Shown here piece after piece: positions 45,791-55,272 of a stretch of 64,000 nucleotides of DNA. Every line of letters starts with the position of its first letter. The first letter of the stretch is position 1. A program made the translations under genes and the position numbers. A model generated the notes under the pieces. It was not told the origin of the DNA and searched no databases. It saw nothing but the letters and a program-made list of their open reading frames with translations. The DNA lies in the NCBI RefSeq assembly GCF_022662105.1, contig NZ_JAKMCP010000002.1, forward strand, positions 744,001 to 808,000. Reading direction: 5' to 3'. Source of the stretch: Aestuariivivens sediminis (GTDB lineage Bacteria; Bacteroidota; Bacteroidia; Flavobacteriales; Flavobacteriaceae).

Positions 45791-47110
45791 TCAATCCTTT
45801 ATCAACGTCTTGCTTAGTTCCTCAAGCGATACCCCTTTGGTTTCGGGCATCATATAGTAAACAAATGCCAATTGCAATACCATCATAAAGGCAAACACGC
45901 CAAATACCGTTCCCGCCCCAATGGTTGAAAACAGTACAGGTACCAGGGAAGGTACTATTGCTGCCAACACCCAATGTACCGAACTGCCGAAGGCCTGTCC
46001 ATAACCCCGTAAATGATTTGGAAAAATCTCTGAAATAAACACCCAAATAACGGTCCCCTGTCCTATGGCATGGGCCGCAATAAACATAAAAAGAAAAACA
46101 GGCATAAGCGAGCCTTCCCAATTTAATGTAAAGGCCACAGACACCAGGGTTAGTGAAATGATATAGCCCACAGATCCGATATACATGAGTTGCTTACGGC
46201 CAAACTTATCGATAAGGTAAATTCCTATTAATGTGAAGACCATATTGGTTACGCCAACACCAATACTGCTTAATAAAGCAGAACTTTCCGCCAAACCTGC
46301 TTCCTCGAGTATTCTCGGTGCATAATATAAAAAGGCGTTAATTCCTGAAAGTTGATTAAAAAATGCTATTAGAAAAGCAAGAATTACTGGAAATCTATAT
46401 TTTTTAAGGAATATATTTTCATTTGGTACGGTATCTTCCATTTCCTGTTTTATCTCCATCATCAAATGTTCCGGATCAAAGTCAGGATTAATAATTTGAA
46501 GCACATGCTTTGCTTCGTCATCCTTAAATTTGGTAAGCAACCATCTTGGACTTTTGGGCACGGTTAGGGCAAATAGCGTATATATTGCGGCCGGAATAGC
46601 TTCAATGCCCACCATCCACCGCCAGGCATTTTCTCCAATGCCATTTAACATATAGTTGGAGAAGAATGCGACAAGGATACCAAAAACAATATTGAACTGA
46701 TATAAACCAACCAGCTTACCGCGATCCTTTGCTGGTGCAATCTCAGATATATATGCAGGAGCAGCAACCGTTGATGCCCCTACCCCCAAACCGCCAATAA
46801 ATCTAAAAACGGCAAATGTCCAGGGATCATTGGACAAACCTGAACCAATAGCGGAAACGGTATATAGGACTCCAATCCAAACCAGGGTTTTCTTACGTCC
46901 AATTTTATTGGTGGGTATCCCTCCAAAAAAAGCACCAATTACGGTCCCCCAAAGTGCCATTCCTATAACCACTATGCCATGAAACATATCGGATGACCCC
47001 CATAGCAATTGCAGTTTTTTTTCAGCTCCGGAAATCACTACCGTATCAAATCCAAAAAGAAATCCGGCAAGGGCGGCCGTAAGGGACCATAACACTATTT
47101 TCCTGTTCAT
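45791..47110 (-). CDS. MFS sugar porter
   Basis: A 439-residue inner-membrane symporter of the sugar porter family with 12 predicted helices. Family signatures: FGFDTVVISGA in helix 1, GRKKTLVW in loop 2-3, PKSPRWLL after helix 6, QLSGINAFLYYAPRI in helix 7, and MPETKGVSLEEL after helix 12. Paired with GH32, it most likely imports fructose or sucrose. No fructokinase is adjacent. It precedes GH32 on the same strand by 9 bases. Confidence 0.94.
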   Translation of the reverse strand: MNRKIVLWSLTAALAGFLFGFDTVVISGAEKKLQLLWGSSDMFHGIVVIGMALWGTVIGAFFGGIPTNKIGRKKTLVWIGVLYTVSAIGSGLSNDPWTFAVFRFIGGLGVGASTVAAPAYISEIAPAKDRGKLVGLYQFNIVFGILVAFFSNYMLNGIGENAWRWMVGIEAIPAAIYTLFALTVPKSPRWLLTKFKDDEAKHVLQIINPDFDPEHLMMEIKQEMEDTVPNENIFLKKYRFPVILAFLIAFFNQLSGINAFLYYAPRILEEAGLAESSALLSSIGVGVTNMVFTLIGIYLIDKFGRKQLMYIGSVGYIISLTLVSVAFTLNWEGSLMPVFLFMFIAAHAIGQGTVIWVFISEIFPNHLRGYGQAFGSSVHWVLAAIVPSLVPVLFSTIGAGTVFGVFAFMMVLQLAFVYYMMPETKGVSLEELSKTLIKD

Positions 47111-47464
47111 ATCGTTATTAGTTGGTTTAATTTAGTCGTTTAAAGATATCAAATTAAAAGCATTCCCATTCTGAAGCCTTTTACATTTTATTCAGGCTTC
47201 AACCTGTTAATCGGCACAGATTATAGTAACCTTTTACCGCCCCTGCGGTCCAGTGCCCGGTTGAATCAAACAATACGCCATCATACCGGGACACTCCATA
47301 GTTAAGTGACTAAACCCTATTTTAACCTTTCAGTACACTTAAAATAATACCTCCAGATCCTTTCAATTTTTTGATAATACAATGGTTTAGATGGAGGGTG
47401 AGTTCTTCCTCATCATGGCAAATTTTAAATAAAAGTATTATTCATTAGTAAGGTTGGAGTCCAT
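47111..47464. other. gap between sulfatase and sugar porter genes
   Basis: 354 bases. A hairpin with stem TGAAGCCT/AGGCTTCA lies at 47172-47201. A minus-strand frame of 36 codons (47199-47309) reads like protein but has no match I recognise. No gene is called. Confidence 0.5.
47172..47201 (-). terminator. hairpin between sulfatase and porter genes, possible terminator
   Basis: Perfect 8-base stem TGAAGCCT / AGGCTTCA with a 14-base loop, downstream of the sulfatase gene and upstream of the porter start. No T run follows directly, so termination is uncertain. Confidence 0.35.
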
Positions 47465-48880
47465 TTAAGGTCGTTTCGCCTTCAATAATGCTGTCAACTC
47501 GTTTACTAAATCCATATGCTCTTCAGCAATATTTCTCGTCTCTTTTTCCGGTTTCGAATGATCGTACAATTCTACAAAGCCGTCGTTATGTACAACCAGA
47601 CGATGCGTTGTCGTCCTGATGGTCTCAGCTTTTGATGTATAGGCTACAGCCATTTTATCAACAGGGTCTTGTCCGTCGAAAACCCCTTTTAACGAAGTGC
47701 CTTCGGCAAAATCCGGGATGGCGATACCCGTCAATTCACAGAGGGTAGGGAAAATGTCCAAGGTCTCAACGATTTCATTTATGTGTTGACCTCCTTGTTT
47801 GTTAGCCGGATCAAAAATAATAAGGGGGGAGCGTAAGGACTCCTCGAACAGGCTGTGCTTGCCCCAAATAGCATGTTCCCCCAAATGCCAACCATGGTCT
47901 CCCCATAACACCACGATGGTGTTTTTGTCTGCGCCGGTCCGTTTTAATTCCTCCAGAATAATGCCTACTTGTGCATCAGCGTAGGAGACACAGGCCATAT
48001 AATGTCGGCGTACCTCTTCGGCAAACGACGCATCTCGATTGGGATCTTTTCCCCAACGGTTGTATTTCATGAATTCATTGGACTCGTGCCATGTGGTTCG
48101 TCCTTTTGGCTTCTCAGGATGTGCAATGGCAGGTAATGCGCCCTTCTGATACAAATCATAATAGGACTTAGGGGCACCAAAAGGTAAATGGGGTTTTATT
48201 ATGCCCACAGCTAGAAAAAAGGGCTGGTCTTTTTGTGTTGTTAATTCTTTCAACTGATTCGTTGCTTCAGCTGTTATCAAATCATCGGGGTAGACCACAT
48301 CATTACCTTGAGCCGATTGAAATACGTCCATGTGGCCGGATTTTTTCCTGACTTCTCCATTAGCCAGTCCGTGCATGGCTCCACGTGGATGCCTCCATGG
48401 TCCCACAGGCATGAGTTGTTTGTCCCAGGCGTCGGGCATTTCAATAACAGTGCTGTCATTCCAATCCTGGCCCCCTCTTCCACCGGGGTGGTGGGAGACC
48501 TTACCAACAGATACGGTTCTATAACCATAGGATTTGAACCATTCGGGCATGCTGGGTTGTATCGCAGAAGAATTGTCTGTCCTCTTTTGAGCTCTCAGGA
48601 ACAAGGCATTGTTATTGGGAGGGCCGTATTGTCCGGTTAACAAGGTGTATCGCGATGGACCACAACTAGGGGCATTAACATAATGCCTGTGAAAGGACAT
48701 CCCCATTTGGGCGAGTCGATCCATATGAGGAGAAATTATGTGGCTGGCCCCAAAAGCGTTTATCTCCGGACGCAGATCATCAATGCAAAGGAGTAAAATA
48801 TTGGGGCGTTCTTCAACCTCAGCTTGTTTACAATTGAGCAGGCAAAACCATAGAATACCGATAGATAAGATAAATTTCAT
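47465..48880 (-). CDS. type I sulfatase (iduronate-2-sulfatase-like), lipoprotein
   Basis: Removes sulfate esters from glycans. Lipobox ends at Cys17 (CLLNCKQ). Formylglycine site Cys73 in CGPSRYTLLTG; metal ligands in LLCIDDLRPE at the N-terminus and VVLWGDHGWHLGEH later. The layout matches the S1 iduronate-sulfatase-like group. I use ATG 48880 (471 residues), which starts a standard signal; the frame is open to 48901. Activation needs an anaerobic or FGE-type sulfatase-maturing enzyme, not seen here. The esterase gene lies 59 bases upstream. Confidence 0.93.
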   Translation of the reverse strand: MKFILSIGILWFCLLNCKQAEVEERPNILLLCIDDLRPEINAFGASHIISPHMDRLAQMGMSFHRHYVNAPSCGPSRYTLLTGQYGPPNNNALFLRAQKRTDNSSAIQPSMPEWFKSYGYRTVSVGKVSHHPGGRGGQDWNDSTVIEMPDAWDKQLMPVGPWRHPRGAMHGLANGEVRKKSGHMDVFQSAQGNDVVYPDDLITAEATNQLKELTTQKDQPFFLAVGIIKPHLPFGAPKSYYDLYQKGALPAIAHPEKPKGRTTWHESNEFMKYNRWGKDPNRDASFAEEVRRHYMACVSYADAQVGIILEELKRTGADKNTIVVLWGDHGWHLGEHAIWGKHSLFEESLRSPLIIFDPANKQGGQHINEIVETLDIFPTLCELTGIAIPDFAEGTSLKGVFDGQDPVDKMAVAYTSKAETIRTTTHRLVVHNDGFVELYDHSKPEKETRNIAEEHMDLVNELTALLKAKRP

Positions 48881-48939
48881 AGTACATTTAGATAGTTTCA
48901 AACCTTAGAGGTATTTAATGAGCAATAGGATTAATTAAT

Positions 48940-49785
48940 TTATTCGATTTTAATAACAGGGTTCTGACTTAAATACCCAAGGGATTGCAAAAACACATCC
49001 GTGGCATTTACTGTTTTTTCGTAATGTTCAAAATTTCGATTCTTATTAAAAAACCCATGGCCCTGACCATCATATAAATGAAGTTCGCATCGACTTCCCA
49101 CTTTTTCCATTACCATTTGATAGTACTTTGCCGTTTCTACCGGAACCAGATGATCTTCAGTTCCAAAAAACATAATGGTTGGTGGGGCGCCCGATACAAT
49201 ATTGTGAAGGGGTGAAAAGTTTTTATAGGCATAGCCAATGCGATCATAGGCAAAGCCTCCGGGACCATTATCGATTACGGGATTAAAAAGTACCAAAGCG
49301 TTTGGAGCGGGACTAATGGATCCCTGGTCCGTAGGTTCGTTATATTCCGGTATTAAAGCGCAAGCCGCGGCCAAATGCCCCCCAGCCGATCCTCCGGCCG
49401 CTAGAATTTTTAAAGGGTCTATATTAAATAAATTGGCCCGCTCCCTGATGAAGCGCATAGCCGTTTTGGCGTCCTTCAAGGCATCGAAGGGTGTTGTACT
49501 ATACTTTTTGAAGGTCCTATAATCGACCAGGAAACAAACTAACCCTCTTTTAGAAAAATATGTAGCATGGGGTTCAAATTGCGCAATGCTTCCTCCTTTC
49601 CAACCGCCACCAAAAAAGAAAACCATAGCAGGATATGTTTTTGTGGTATCCCTTTGGCTTGGATAATAAACATCCAAATACAACTTTGCAGTATCTATTT
49701 CTTTATACAAAACCTTTTCCTGGGAGGACCCCAAATCGGATATCAAAAGGCCTATTATTAGTATGAATAGTTTCCGCTTACTCAT
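48940..49785 (-). CDS. exported alpha/beta hydrolase (BD-FAE-like esterase)
   Basis: A 281-residue exported esterase. Signal peptide about 1-21 (LIIGLLISDLGSSQ). Oxyanion loop FFFGGGW, nucleophile Ser in GGSAGGHLAA, acid Asp in GTEDHLVP, and His in GQGHGFFNK, the order of the feruloyl/acetyl-xylan esterase-like BD-FAE group. It may remove acyl groups from the glycan. It lies between the sulfatase and the Gfo/Idh gene (17-base gap) on the same strand, so genes from 53.7 to 47.5 kb may form one transcript. Confidence 0.88.
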   Translation of the reverse strand: MSKRKLFILIIGLLISDLGSSQEKVLYKEIDTAKLYLDVYYPSQRDTTKTYPAMVFFFGGGWKGGSIAQFEPHATYFSKRGLVCFLVDYRTFKKYSTTPFDALKDAKTAMRFIRERANLFNIDPLKILAAGGSAGGHLAAACALIPEYNEPTDQGSISPAPNALVLFNPVIDNGPGGFAYDRIGYAYKNFSPLHNIVSGAPPTIMFFGTEDHLVPVETAKYYQMVMEKVGSRCELHLYDGQGHGFFNKNRNFEHYEKTVNATDVFLQSLGYLSQNPVIKIE

Positions 49786-49802
49786 CGAGCCGGGGTGTTA
49801 TC

Positions 49803-51002
49803 TTAAAAACTGTGCTCCGGGTTCCATGGAACGATTTCATTATTGTACATGGCATCCAATCCCATTTGTACGCATATAGCCGCTTTAGCTCCGGTAACCA
49901 CATTGGAAATGGGTTCTCTACCATAAACTATACTATCCCTAAAATCCATCAGGGCCTGCTTGCTTGGATCTTCGTGGGTGATTTCAATAGGCTCACCATA
50001 ATCCCAGGAACGGCCTGGTGCAGTTGCACCGGAAACCCCATCAACATCCCCATACAGGGGTTGTTTCGTTTCTTTCTTCTCCTCAGAATAAAATGTTGCA
50101 GAATCGGTTGTAATTATAAGTGTTCCCTTATCTCCAATAACTTTAATTTGGTACCCATCCTTTTTATTATTGGTAAGGCATGTGAACTTTGCTGTCACAC
50201 CATTAGGATAGCTGTAAAGGACATGTATATTGTCATAGGTCTCTCGTCCATCCTTCCAATAATCAACACCTCCGGTACCCATAACCTGTATGGGGTTGGC
50301 CTTGAGAATGGTGTTGACAAAATCTATTTGGTGGGAACACAATTCAGCAAGCAGTCCACCGGAATATTCCCGATACATCCGCCAATTGATGGCTCTTTCA
50401 AGGCTGGGATCCGGAACCGGTCTTCGCCAGTCGCCATGTCGGTTCCATTGGCACTCAAACGCTGTAATTTGCCCCACTTTACCCCCTTCAATAAGGTTGA
50501 CCACATGTTGGTAAAGTCTGGAACTATGATATTGATGACCGGTTTGAAAAATAATATTGGCGTTTTTTACTTTAGCGATCAAATGGTGGATATCCTGGTA
50601 TCCTTTTGCCAAGGTCTTTTCACAATAAACATGTTTACCGGCATCGATAGCATCCAAAGCGATTTGAGCATGCATACTAAATGGTGTTGCTATAAGGACG
50701 GCATCAATGGATCTATTAGCTAGTAGATCCTTATAATTAGCATATCCCTTGGCTTTCCCATTAGTTCGCTTCAATCCTTCCTGAAGTCTAAAGGGAATGG
50801 TGTCACAACAGGCATAAACCTTTAAATTTTCAATGCTGTTTATAAAAGGAATTAAACCAGTGCCTCTTTGGCCTGTTCCAATAATTCCGATATGTATATC
50901 CTTTTTATCCTTCCGTAAGGCCATATCAGCTAATGCCGATGTACCCGTTAATATGAGGGCTGAAGCTGCGCCCCCTTGTTTTATAAATTTCCGTCTATTC
51001 AT
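49803..51002 (-). CDS. Tat-exported Gfo/Idh/MocA oxidoreductase (first)
   Basis: A 399-residue NAD(P)-dependent sugar oxidoreductase. The start NRRKFIKQGG followed by a hydrophobic stretch is a Tat signal, so it works folded in the periplasm with bound cofactor. Rossmann motif GIIGTGQRGTG; the usual EKP motif reads EKT (HVYCEKTLAKG); the catalytic His region is SGGLLAELCSHQIDF. I start at ATG 51002, giving the Tat motif at once and a 10-base gap to the upstream gene. With its neighbour and the DUF1080 protein it likely oxidises or reduces sugar C3. Confidence 0.87.
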   Translation of the reverse strand: MNRRKFIKQGGAASALILTGTSALADMALRKDKKDIHIGIIGTGQRGTGLIPFINSIENLKVYACCDTIPFRLQEGLKRTNGKAKGYANYKDLLANRSIDAVLIATPFSMHAQIALDAIDAGKHVYCEKTLAKGYQDIHHLIAKVKNANIIFQTGHQYHSSRLYQHVVNLIEGGKVGQITAFECQWNRHGDWRRPVPDPSLERAINWRMYREYSGGLLAELCSHQIDFVNTILKANPIQVMGTGGVDYWKDGRETYDNIHVLYSYPNGVTAKFTCLTNNKKDGYQIKVIGDKGTLIITTDSATFYSEEKKETKQPLYGDVDGVSGATAPGRSWDYGEPIEITHEDPSKQALMDFRDSIVYGREPISNVVTGAKAAICVQMGLDAMYNNEIVPWNPEHSF

Positions 51003-51012
51003 CTCCTTGATG

Positions 51013-52353
51013 TTAAAAAACAGGCTCCCATCCCGGTTCATAGGATCGTGACCATAGGTTCATCGCATCCCTGTTGTACATCATACCGGTTTGGTCATCA
51101 ATATCAAACCCTTGTTTAATTCTATAGGCTATATTGGCGTAATGGACCATGGCCATACTGATACTGGCGTCATCAATGGGAGCAGCCAGGGTAGATTTGC
51201 CCCGTATGGTTTGAAAAAGATTTTGAACATGTTTGGTGGAGGTATCACCACCACCCCCTAAGGCGGTGCCTGCCTCATTCGATTCTGAATCAAATGTTTT
51301 GATGGCTTTACCTGAGCGATCATAAAGCACATATTTACCCCGATCGACATAAACAGAACCTTCGGTCCCGTAAATTATGGTACCACGACCGGTTCCATAG
51401 GTTTTGTACTCATTACGTGATTTACCATCCCATTTAATGATTTTATTATCCGAAAAATTAAACGTGGCCTCCATATCGTCATACATTTCCCAGCCATCGT
51501 TAATAAAGTGTCGCTTTTCTGCTTCAACATAAACACTTCGCGGAAAATTGACTTGTAAAGCCCAGCGTGCCACATCCAGTTCATGGGTGCCATTGTTTCC
51601 GGCCTCGGCCGTACCATAATCCCAACCATACCAATGCCAGTTGTAATTCCATGTTTCAGAAGTATAGGCTCTTCTTGGGGCCGGGCCCTGCCACAGGTCC
51701 CAATCCAATCCTTCAGGTACCGCTGCAGCCTGCTGTAAGGGCACTTCGCCCCGTCCGTTCGAATAAAATGCAAGGGCCTTGTATGGTTTTCCAATGACTC
51801 CATCATGGATCTCCTTAATGATTTCAATGGTGTGACCTGAGGAACGCTGTTGGTTACCCATTTGAACCACTCTGTTAAAATGCTTAGATGCCTTTACCAG
51901 TTGTTCGTTTTCATACATGTTATGACTACAAGGTTTTTCAACATAGACGTGTTTTCCGGCCTTCATGGCCAAGATCGATCCGGGCGTATGCCAATGATCC
52001 GGTGTGGCATTAATGAATACATCAACATGGTTATCGTCCAACACTCTTCTAATGTCATTTTCAAATTTGGGACTGTAATCAATATGTTCTTTAAAGGCCT
52101 TTTGCCCCTTTAAGCCTTGTTTCTCCATGACATCACACAAATAGAGTAACTTAACATTGCTTTCCTTAAGTGCTATGGGCTCAATAAAGGCTCCCATTCG
52201 TCTTCCCAAACCGGCTATGGCAATATTCAATCTCTCGTTTGAACCCATAATGTTACGATAACTTCTAGCGGTCATTGCCATTGCCGAACTTCCCAGAGCT
52301 ATGCCTGTTCCGGCCAAAGTGGTCTTTTTTATAAAATTTCTTCTGCTTGTCAT
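51013..52353 (-). CDS. Tat-exported Gfo/Idh/MocA oxidoreductase (second)
   Basis: A 446-residue paralogue of the next gene. Tat signal SRRNFIKKTTLAGTG; Rossmann motif IAGLGRRMG; intact EKP (HVYVEKPCSHN); substrate-side motif NNGTHELDVARWAL with a catalytic His/Asp pair. Its C-terminal domain is longer than in the first paralogue. The DUF1080 gene ends 2 bases upstream, so the trio is tightly coupled. In the known Bacteroides 3-keto pathway one such enzyme makes the 3-keto-glycoside and another reduces the freed 3-keto sugar; which is which here is unknown. Confidence 0.87.
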   Translation of the reverse strand: MTSRRNFIKKTTLAGTGIALGSSAMAMTARSYRNIMGSNERLNIAIAGLGRRMGAFIEPIALKESNVKLLYLCDVMEKQGLKGQKAFKEHIDYSPKFENDIRRVLDDNHVDVFINATPDHWHTPGSILAMKAGKHVYVEKPCSHNMYENEQLVKASKHFNRVVQMGNQQRSSGHTIEIIKEIHDGVIGKPYKALAFYSNGRGEVPLQQAAAVPEGLDWDLWQGPAPRRAYTSETWNYNWHWYGWDYGTAEAGNNGTHELDVARWALQVNFPRSVYVEAEKRHFINDGWEMYDDMEATFNFSDNKIIKWDGKSRNEYKTYGTGRGTIIYGTEGSVYVDRGKYVLYDRSGKAIKTFDSESNEAGTALGGGGDTSTKHVQNLFQTIRGKSTLAAPIDDASISMAMVHYANIAYRIKQGFDIDDQTGMMYNRDAMNLWSRSYEPGWEPVF

Positions 52354-52355
52354 TT

Positions 52356-53744
52356 TTAAAATTCTCTTATTTTTATACTTCTGAAACTCACATCATTACC
52401 ATGATCCTGAAGTAAGATAGCCCCCTCCGGCCATCTGCCAAAATTTTCCCATTGCTGGTATTTACTGTAATTAACGAGCGCTTCAAACATTGGAGAAAAT
52501 CGATCATATGCCACAACTTTTTCGTTGTTGAGCCAGTGTTCCACTTTTCCGTTTCTTGATACAATTCTGGCTTTGTTCCATTGCCCTATGCCTTTAAAAT
52601 CTTTAGATCGCCCTTTAGTCGATAGGTTCTTTGCCGTAATGAGGTCATAGAGTGAGCCCAGCGTTCTGTTTCCCATCACGCCCATTTTTGCATCCGGATG
52701 CTTCTTATCATCCAAAATCTGAAATTCACAACCAATGGCAGAACCTTCACCCTTGTTCAGTCCGGGATCGACAAAATATTTAATACCGCTATTAGCGCCT
52801 TCAGTAATCTTAAATTCAAGCTCTAATTCAAAATCACTGTACAGTTTTGTGGTAACAATATCTCCCGGGCCTGTGGCTTCGCCACCATCGCTCCCTTTAA
52901 TGCTTAGCACACCGTCTTTGATGATCCAACCGGACTCGGGAAAATCATCTAATTTTGCCCCCCGCCAACCCGTGGAGGTCTTGCCGTCCCATAGCAGTCT
53001 AAAGCCATGATCCTTTTCCCAGGGGGTCAATTCGTTTTTAAGGTAACTTACCTGAGGTACTTCAGGGTCGGCAGTTGTTAGATATTCCTGAACATTTTCA
53101 GTAATGATCCTAATGTTTTTCCACATGACCTTCCTCCCAACTTCTTCTTCCTTTACATTGTGCACTTGCAAACCAATAAAACCGGAAGCCGTCATATCGT
53201 CAACCAATCGGCTTGCATGCTGCCCATTGACAAACGTATTAATTTCATTCCCAAAAGCTTCTATTCGTATGGTATTCCATGTGGCCATTTCAAAGGCCTC
53301 TTGTGCTTTGGTGTTTCTCGTTATGGGATATAACCATTTACGCCGTGCTTCATCATATATGCCTCCTGTCCATTTACGCTTGGTCGGATCTACTTCGCAC
53401 TGATAACCAAAGACCCGTGTTCCGAATTCCTCCTCTCTGGTGTTACTCCTAAACTGGACACCGGAGTTTAATTTATTGGGAAGGAATATCTCTAATTCCA
53501 ATATAAAGTCCGAATAGCTTTTTTCGGTACATAAAAAGGTGTTAAGCCTGTCATTTTTTGAACTGCCGATAATGTTCCCCTCTTGAACAACATAAGTGGC
53601 GGTCCCTCCAACAACTTTCCATCCCTGAAGGTCTTCCCCGTTAAATAAGGATTCCCAATTCTGACTGTAGGTTTGCCCGCAGAAGACCATAAAAACAATA
53701 ATAAGGATTGATCTGAGATACATGTGGTTTTTTTTAAATTTCAT
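52356..53744 (-). CDS. double-domain DUF1080 (3-keto-glycoside hydrolase-like) protein
   Basis: A 462-residue exported protein. Signal peptide about 1-27 (ILIIVFMVFCGQTYS). Two copies of the DUF1080 / 3-keto-disaccharide hydrolase jelly roll: WESLFNGEDLQGWKV opening the first (about 29-215) and FRLLWDGKTSTGWRG the second (about 245-462). Single-domain relatives cleave 3-keto glycosides by elimination. A tandem form may bind longer chains or carry one binding and one catalytic unit. It heads a tight trio with two Gfo/Idh genes. ATG 53723 is an alternative start. Confidence 0.85.
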   Translation of the reverse strand: MKFKKNHMYLRSILIIVFMVFCGQTYSQNWESLFNGEDLQGWKVVGGTATYVVQEGNIIGSSKNDRLNTFLCTEKSYSDFILELEIFLPNKLNSGVQFRSNTREEEFGTRVFGYQCEVDPTKRKWTGGIYDEARRKWLYPITRNTKAQEAFEMATWNTIRIEAFGNEINTFVNGQHASRLVDDMTASGFIGLQVHNVKEEEVGRKVMWKNIRIITENVQEYLTTADPEVPQVSYLKNELTPWEKDHGFRLLWDGKTSTGWRGAKLDDFPESGWIIKDGVLSIKGSDGGEATGPGDIVTTKLYSDFELELEFKITEGANSGIKYFVDPGLNKGEGSAIGCEFQILDDKKHPDAKMGVMGNRTLGSLYDLITAKNLSTKGRSKDFKGIGQWNKARIVSRNGKVEHWLNNEKVVAYDRFSPMFEALVNYSKYQQWENFGRWPEGAILLQDHGNDVSFRSIKIREF

Positions 53745-54321
53745 TTTAATTCGTAATTTTTTAATGTGTTACCCCACGGTTAAGGGTATTAAGGTTTTTA
53801 TCGCGTAATAAGGCTACAATATAATAATAATCGGCATATATTAATAGGAAGATCTATTTCCTTGCCTGCCGGTAAATTTCTGTGGCATGTTTTAATATAA
53901 AAGGCGCGTTTACAGTTGCCGGTTTACGATAGTCTTCCTAACTCAATTGAGCAAGAAGCCTCTATGCGACTTCAAGTATATTTGACGTTTGTCGTTGGAC
54001 ACATCGGCCTGCTATTCCAACAGGACAGAGGCGGTTATGACCCCTGCATAAGGGTCTCTTGACGTATTGGGACTGTTGCAGTCATCAAAATCCCATAAGA
54101 GGATATAATATGCATGGAGTCTCCTTAAGATATAACAACTATTTTTCCGATATGTTCTAGGCCCTTGAGATCTTGGGGTTCAGGTAACATAAGCATAAAC
54201 CCATAAAGTCCACAACTTGGAATGCGTTTTTAACTCCATCCCATTAGAAGTTTGAAATTTATCTTTGGAGGCCTCAATCCCATTCAACGGTAAACAAAAA
54301 TACTTCCATGACTCCCCGAGA
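53745..54321. other. gap between the PUL and the lipid-type operon
   Basis: 577 bases with no intact gene. A 27-codon minus-strand frame at 53854-53937 (reading NAPFILKHATEIYRQARK before its stop) looks like the C-terminal end of a lost gene but is not identifiable. It marks the border of two functional regions. Confidence 0.5.
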
Positions 54322-55263
54322 TTAGAAGAACTCACCCGTGTGCTTGGAGGTTTTGAAAATATAATCTACGCCTTTCATCTTTTTTGCCTTGATGAACCAG
54401 GAGATAAATGTAGGCCGTTCAGAAATAGCCAAATTAACCTTCGATAATTTATAGGCCGGTATGGCAGGGTGCGCATGATGTGCCTCATGAAGATTGAAAT
54501 TTAACAAGAAATACCTGGTAAAGCATGCATGGATATAAAAACTTCTAGTGTATTTAACCTGGTCTAAATAGGGTAGGGGTTTCACTTCCTTATGGTTAGA
54601 AACCGGTATTTCAATATGGGAATGTTGCGTCATAATAACCAATTCCTTCAACAATAAACTCATGGCGAAAGCAGGAACAAAAAGATGGACCATAAGTCCT
54701 CCAAAAAAGTAACTCAACAGTATATATATGAGGATATATATTATGGCTTGAGTTTTTACTCTATTATATTTTTTCGGACTTAAGAACCGCTTAATTTTAA
54801 ACAAATTCCAATAATTACTTAATTTATAACTAAGGTAAAACACGGGGATGAATAAACGCCAAGTTATATTGACAACTAAATTTTTTACAGCCGAAGAACT
54901 TGGATTGATGGTAGTTTCAGTGGTAGGGTCTTTATCTCTCCAACCCGTCCATCGATGATGTAAGTTATGCATTTGCTGCCAAGAATAATAGGGGATCATT
55001 GATAGAAAGCCAAACACATGTCCCAGTACTTTATTTATTGATCGTGTTTTAAAAAAACTCAAATGTGCACATTCGTGTAATAAAATAAAGGCCTGTAGAA
55101 AGAAAAATGATAATAGCAGTTGGCCTGTCCAATATAGGATCCCGTCATTATTTGATGAGAGTATAACCCCCAAGCTTAGAAGAGTCATTGGAATTAAAAG
55201 ACTATAAAAGGCAAGATCGTCTCTGGCTTTTAAATTTGAGGATATTGTATTATGCTTATTCAT
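54322..55263 (-). CDS. membrane fatty acid desaturase/hydroxylase
   Basis: A 313-residue integral membrane di-iron enzyme with about four to five helices. The three His boxes are complete: HECAH near residue 63, HNLHH near 100, and HEAHH near 240. It introduces a double bond or hydroxyl into an acyl or isoprenoid chain. It is the last gene of the seven-gene minus-strand operon, 9 bases after the methyltransferase gene. Because the operon holds acyl and prenyl enzymes, the substrate could be the operon's own lipid rather than bulk phospholipid. Confidence 0.9.
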   Translation of the reverse strand: MNKHNTISSNLKARDDLAFYSLLIPMTLLSLGVILSSNNDGILYWTGQLLLSFFFLQAFILLHECAHLSFFKTRSINKVLGHVFGFLSMIPYYSWQQMHNLHHRWTGWRDKDPTTETTINPSSSAVKNLVVNITWRLFIPVFYLSYKLSNYWNLFKIKRFLSPKKYNRVKTQAIIYILIYILLSYFFGGLMVHLFVPAFAMSLLLKELVIMTQHSHIEIPVSNHKEVKPLPYLDQVKYTRSFYIHACFTRYFLLNFNLHEAHHAHPAIPAYKLSKVNLAISERPTFISWFIKAKKMKGVDYIFKTSKHTGEFF

Positions 55264-55272
55264 AGGATTAAA

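Noticed and set aside
47199-47309. Minus-strand frame of 36 codons with RYDGVLFDSTGHWTAGAV
   Set aside because: Protein-like but bounded by stops and matching no family I know; kept only as a note on the gap.
49812-50723. 303-codon antisense frame across the first Gfo/Idh gene
   Set aside because: The sense frame encodes a complete Tat-type oxidoreductase; the antisense protein has no recognisable motif.
53854-53937. 27-codon minus-strand frame reading NAPFILKHATEIYRQARK
   Set aside because: Might be the tail of a lost gene, but too short to identify or call a pseudogene.
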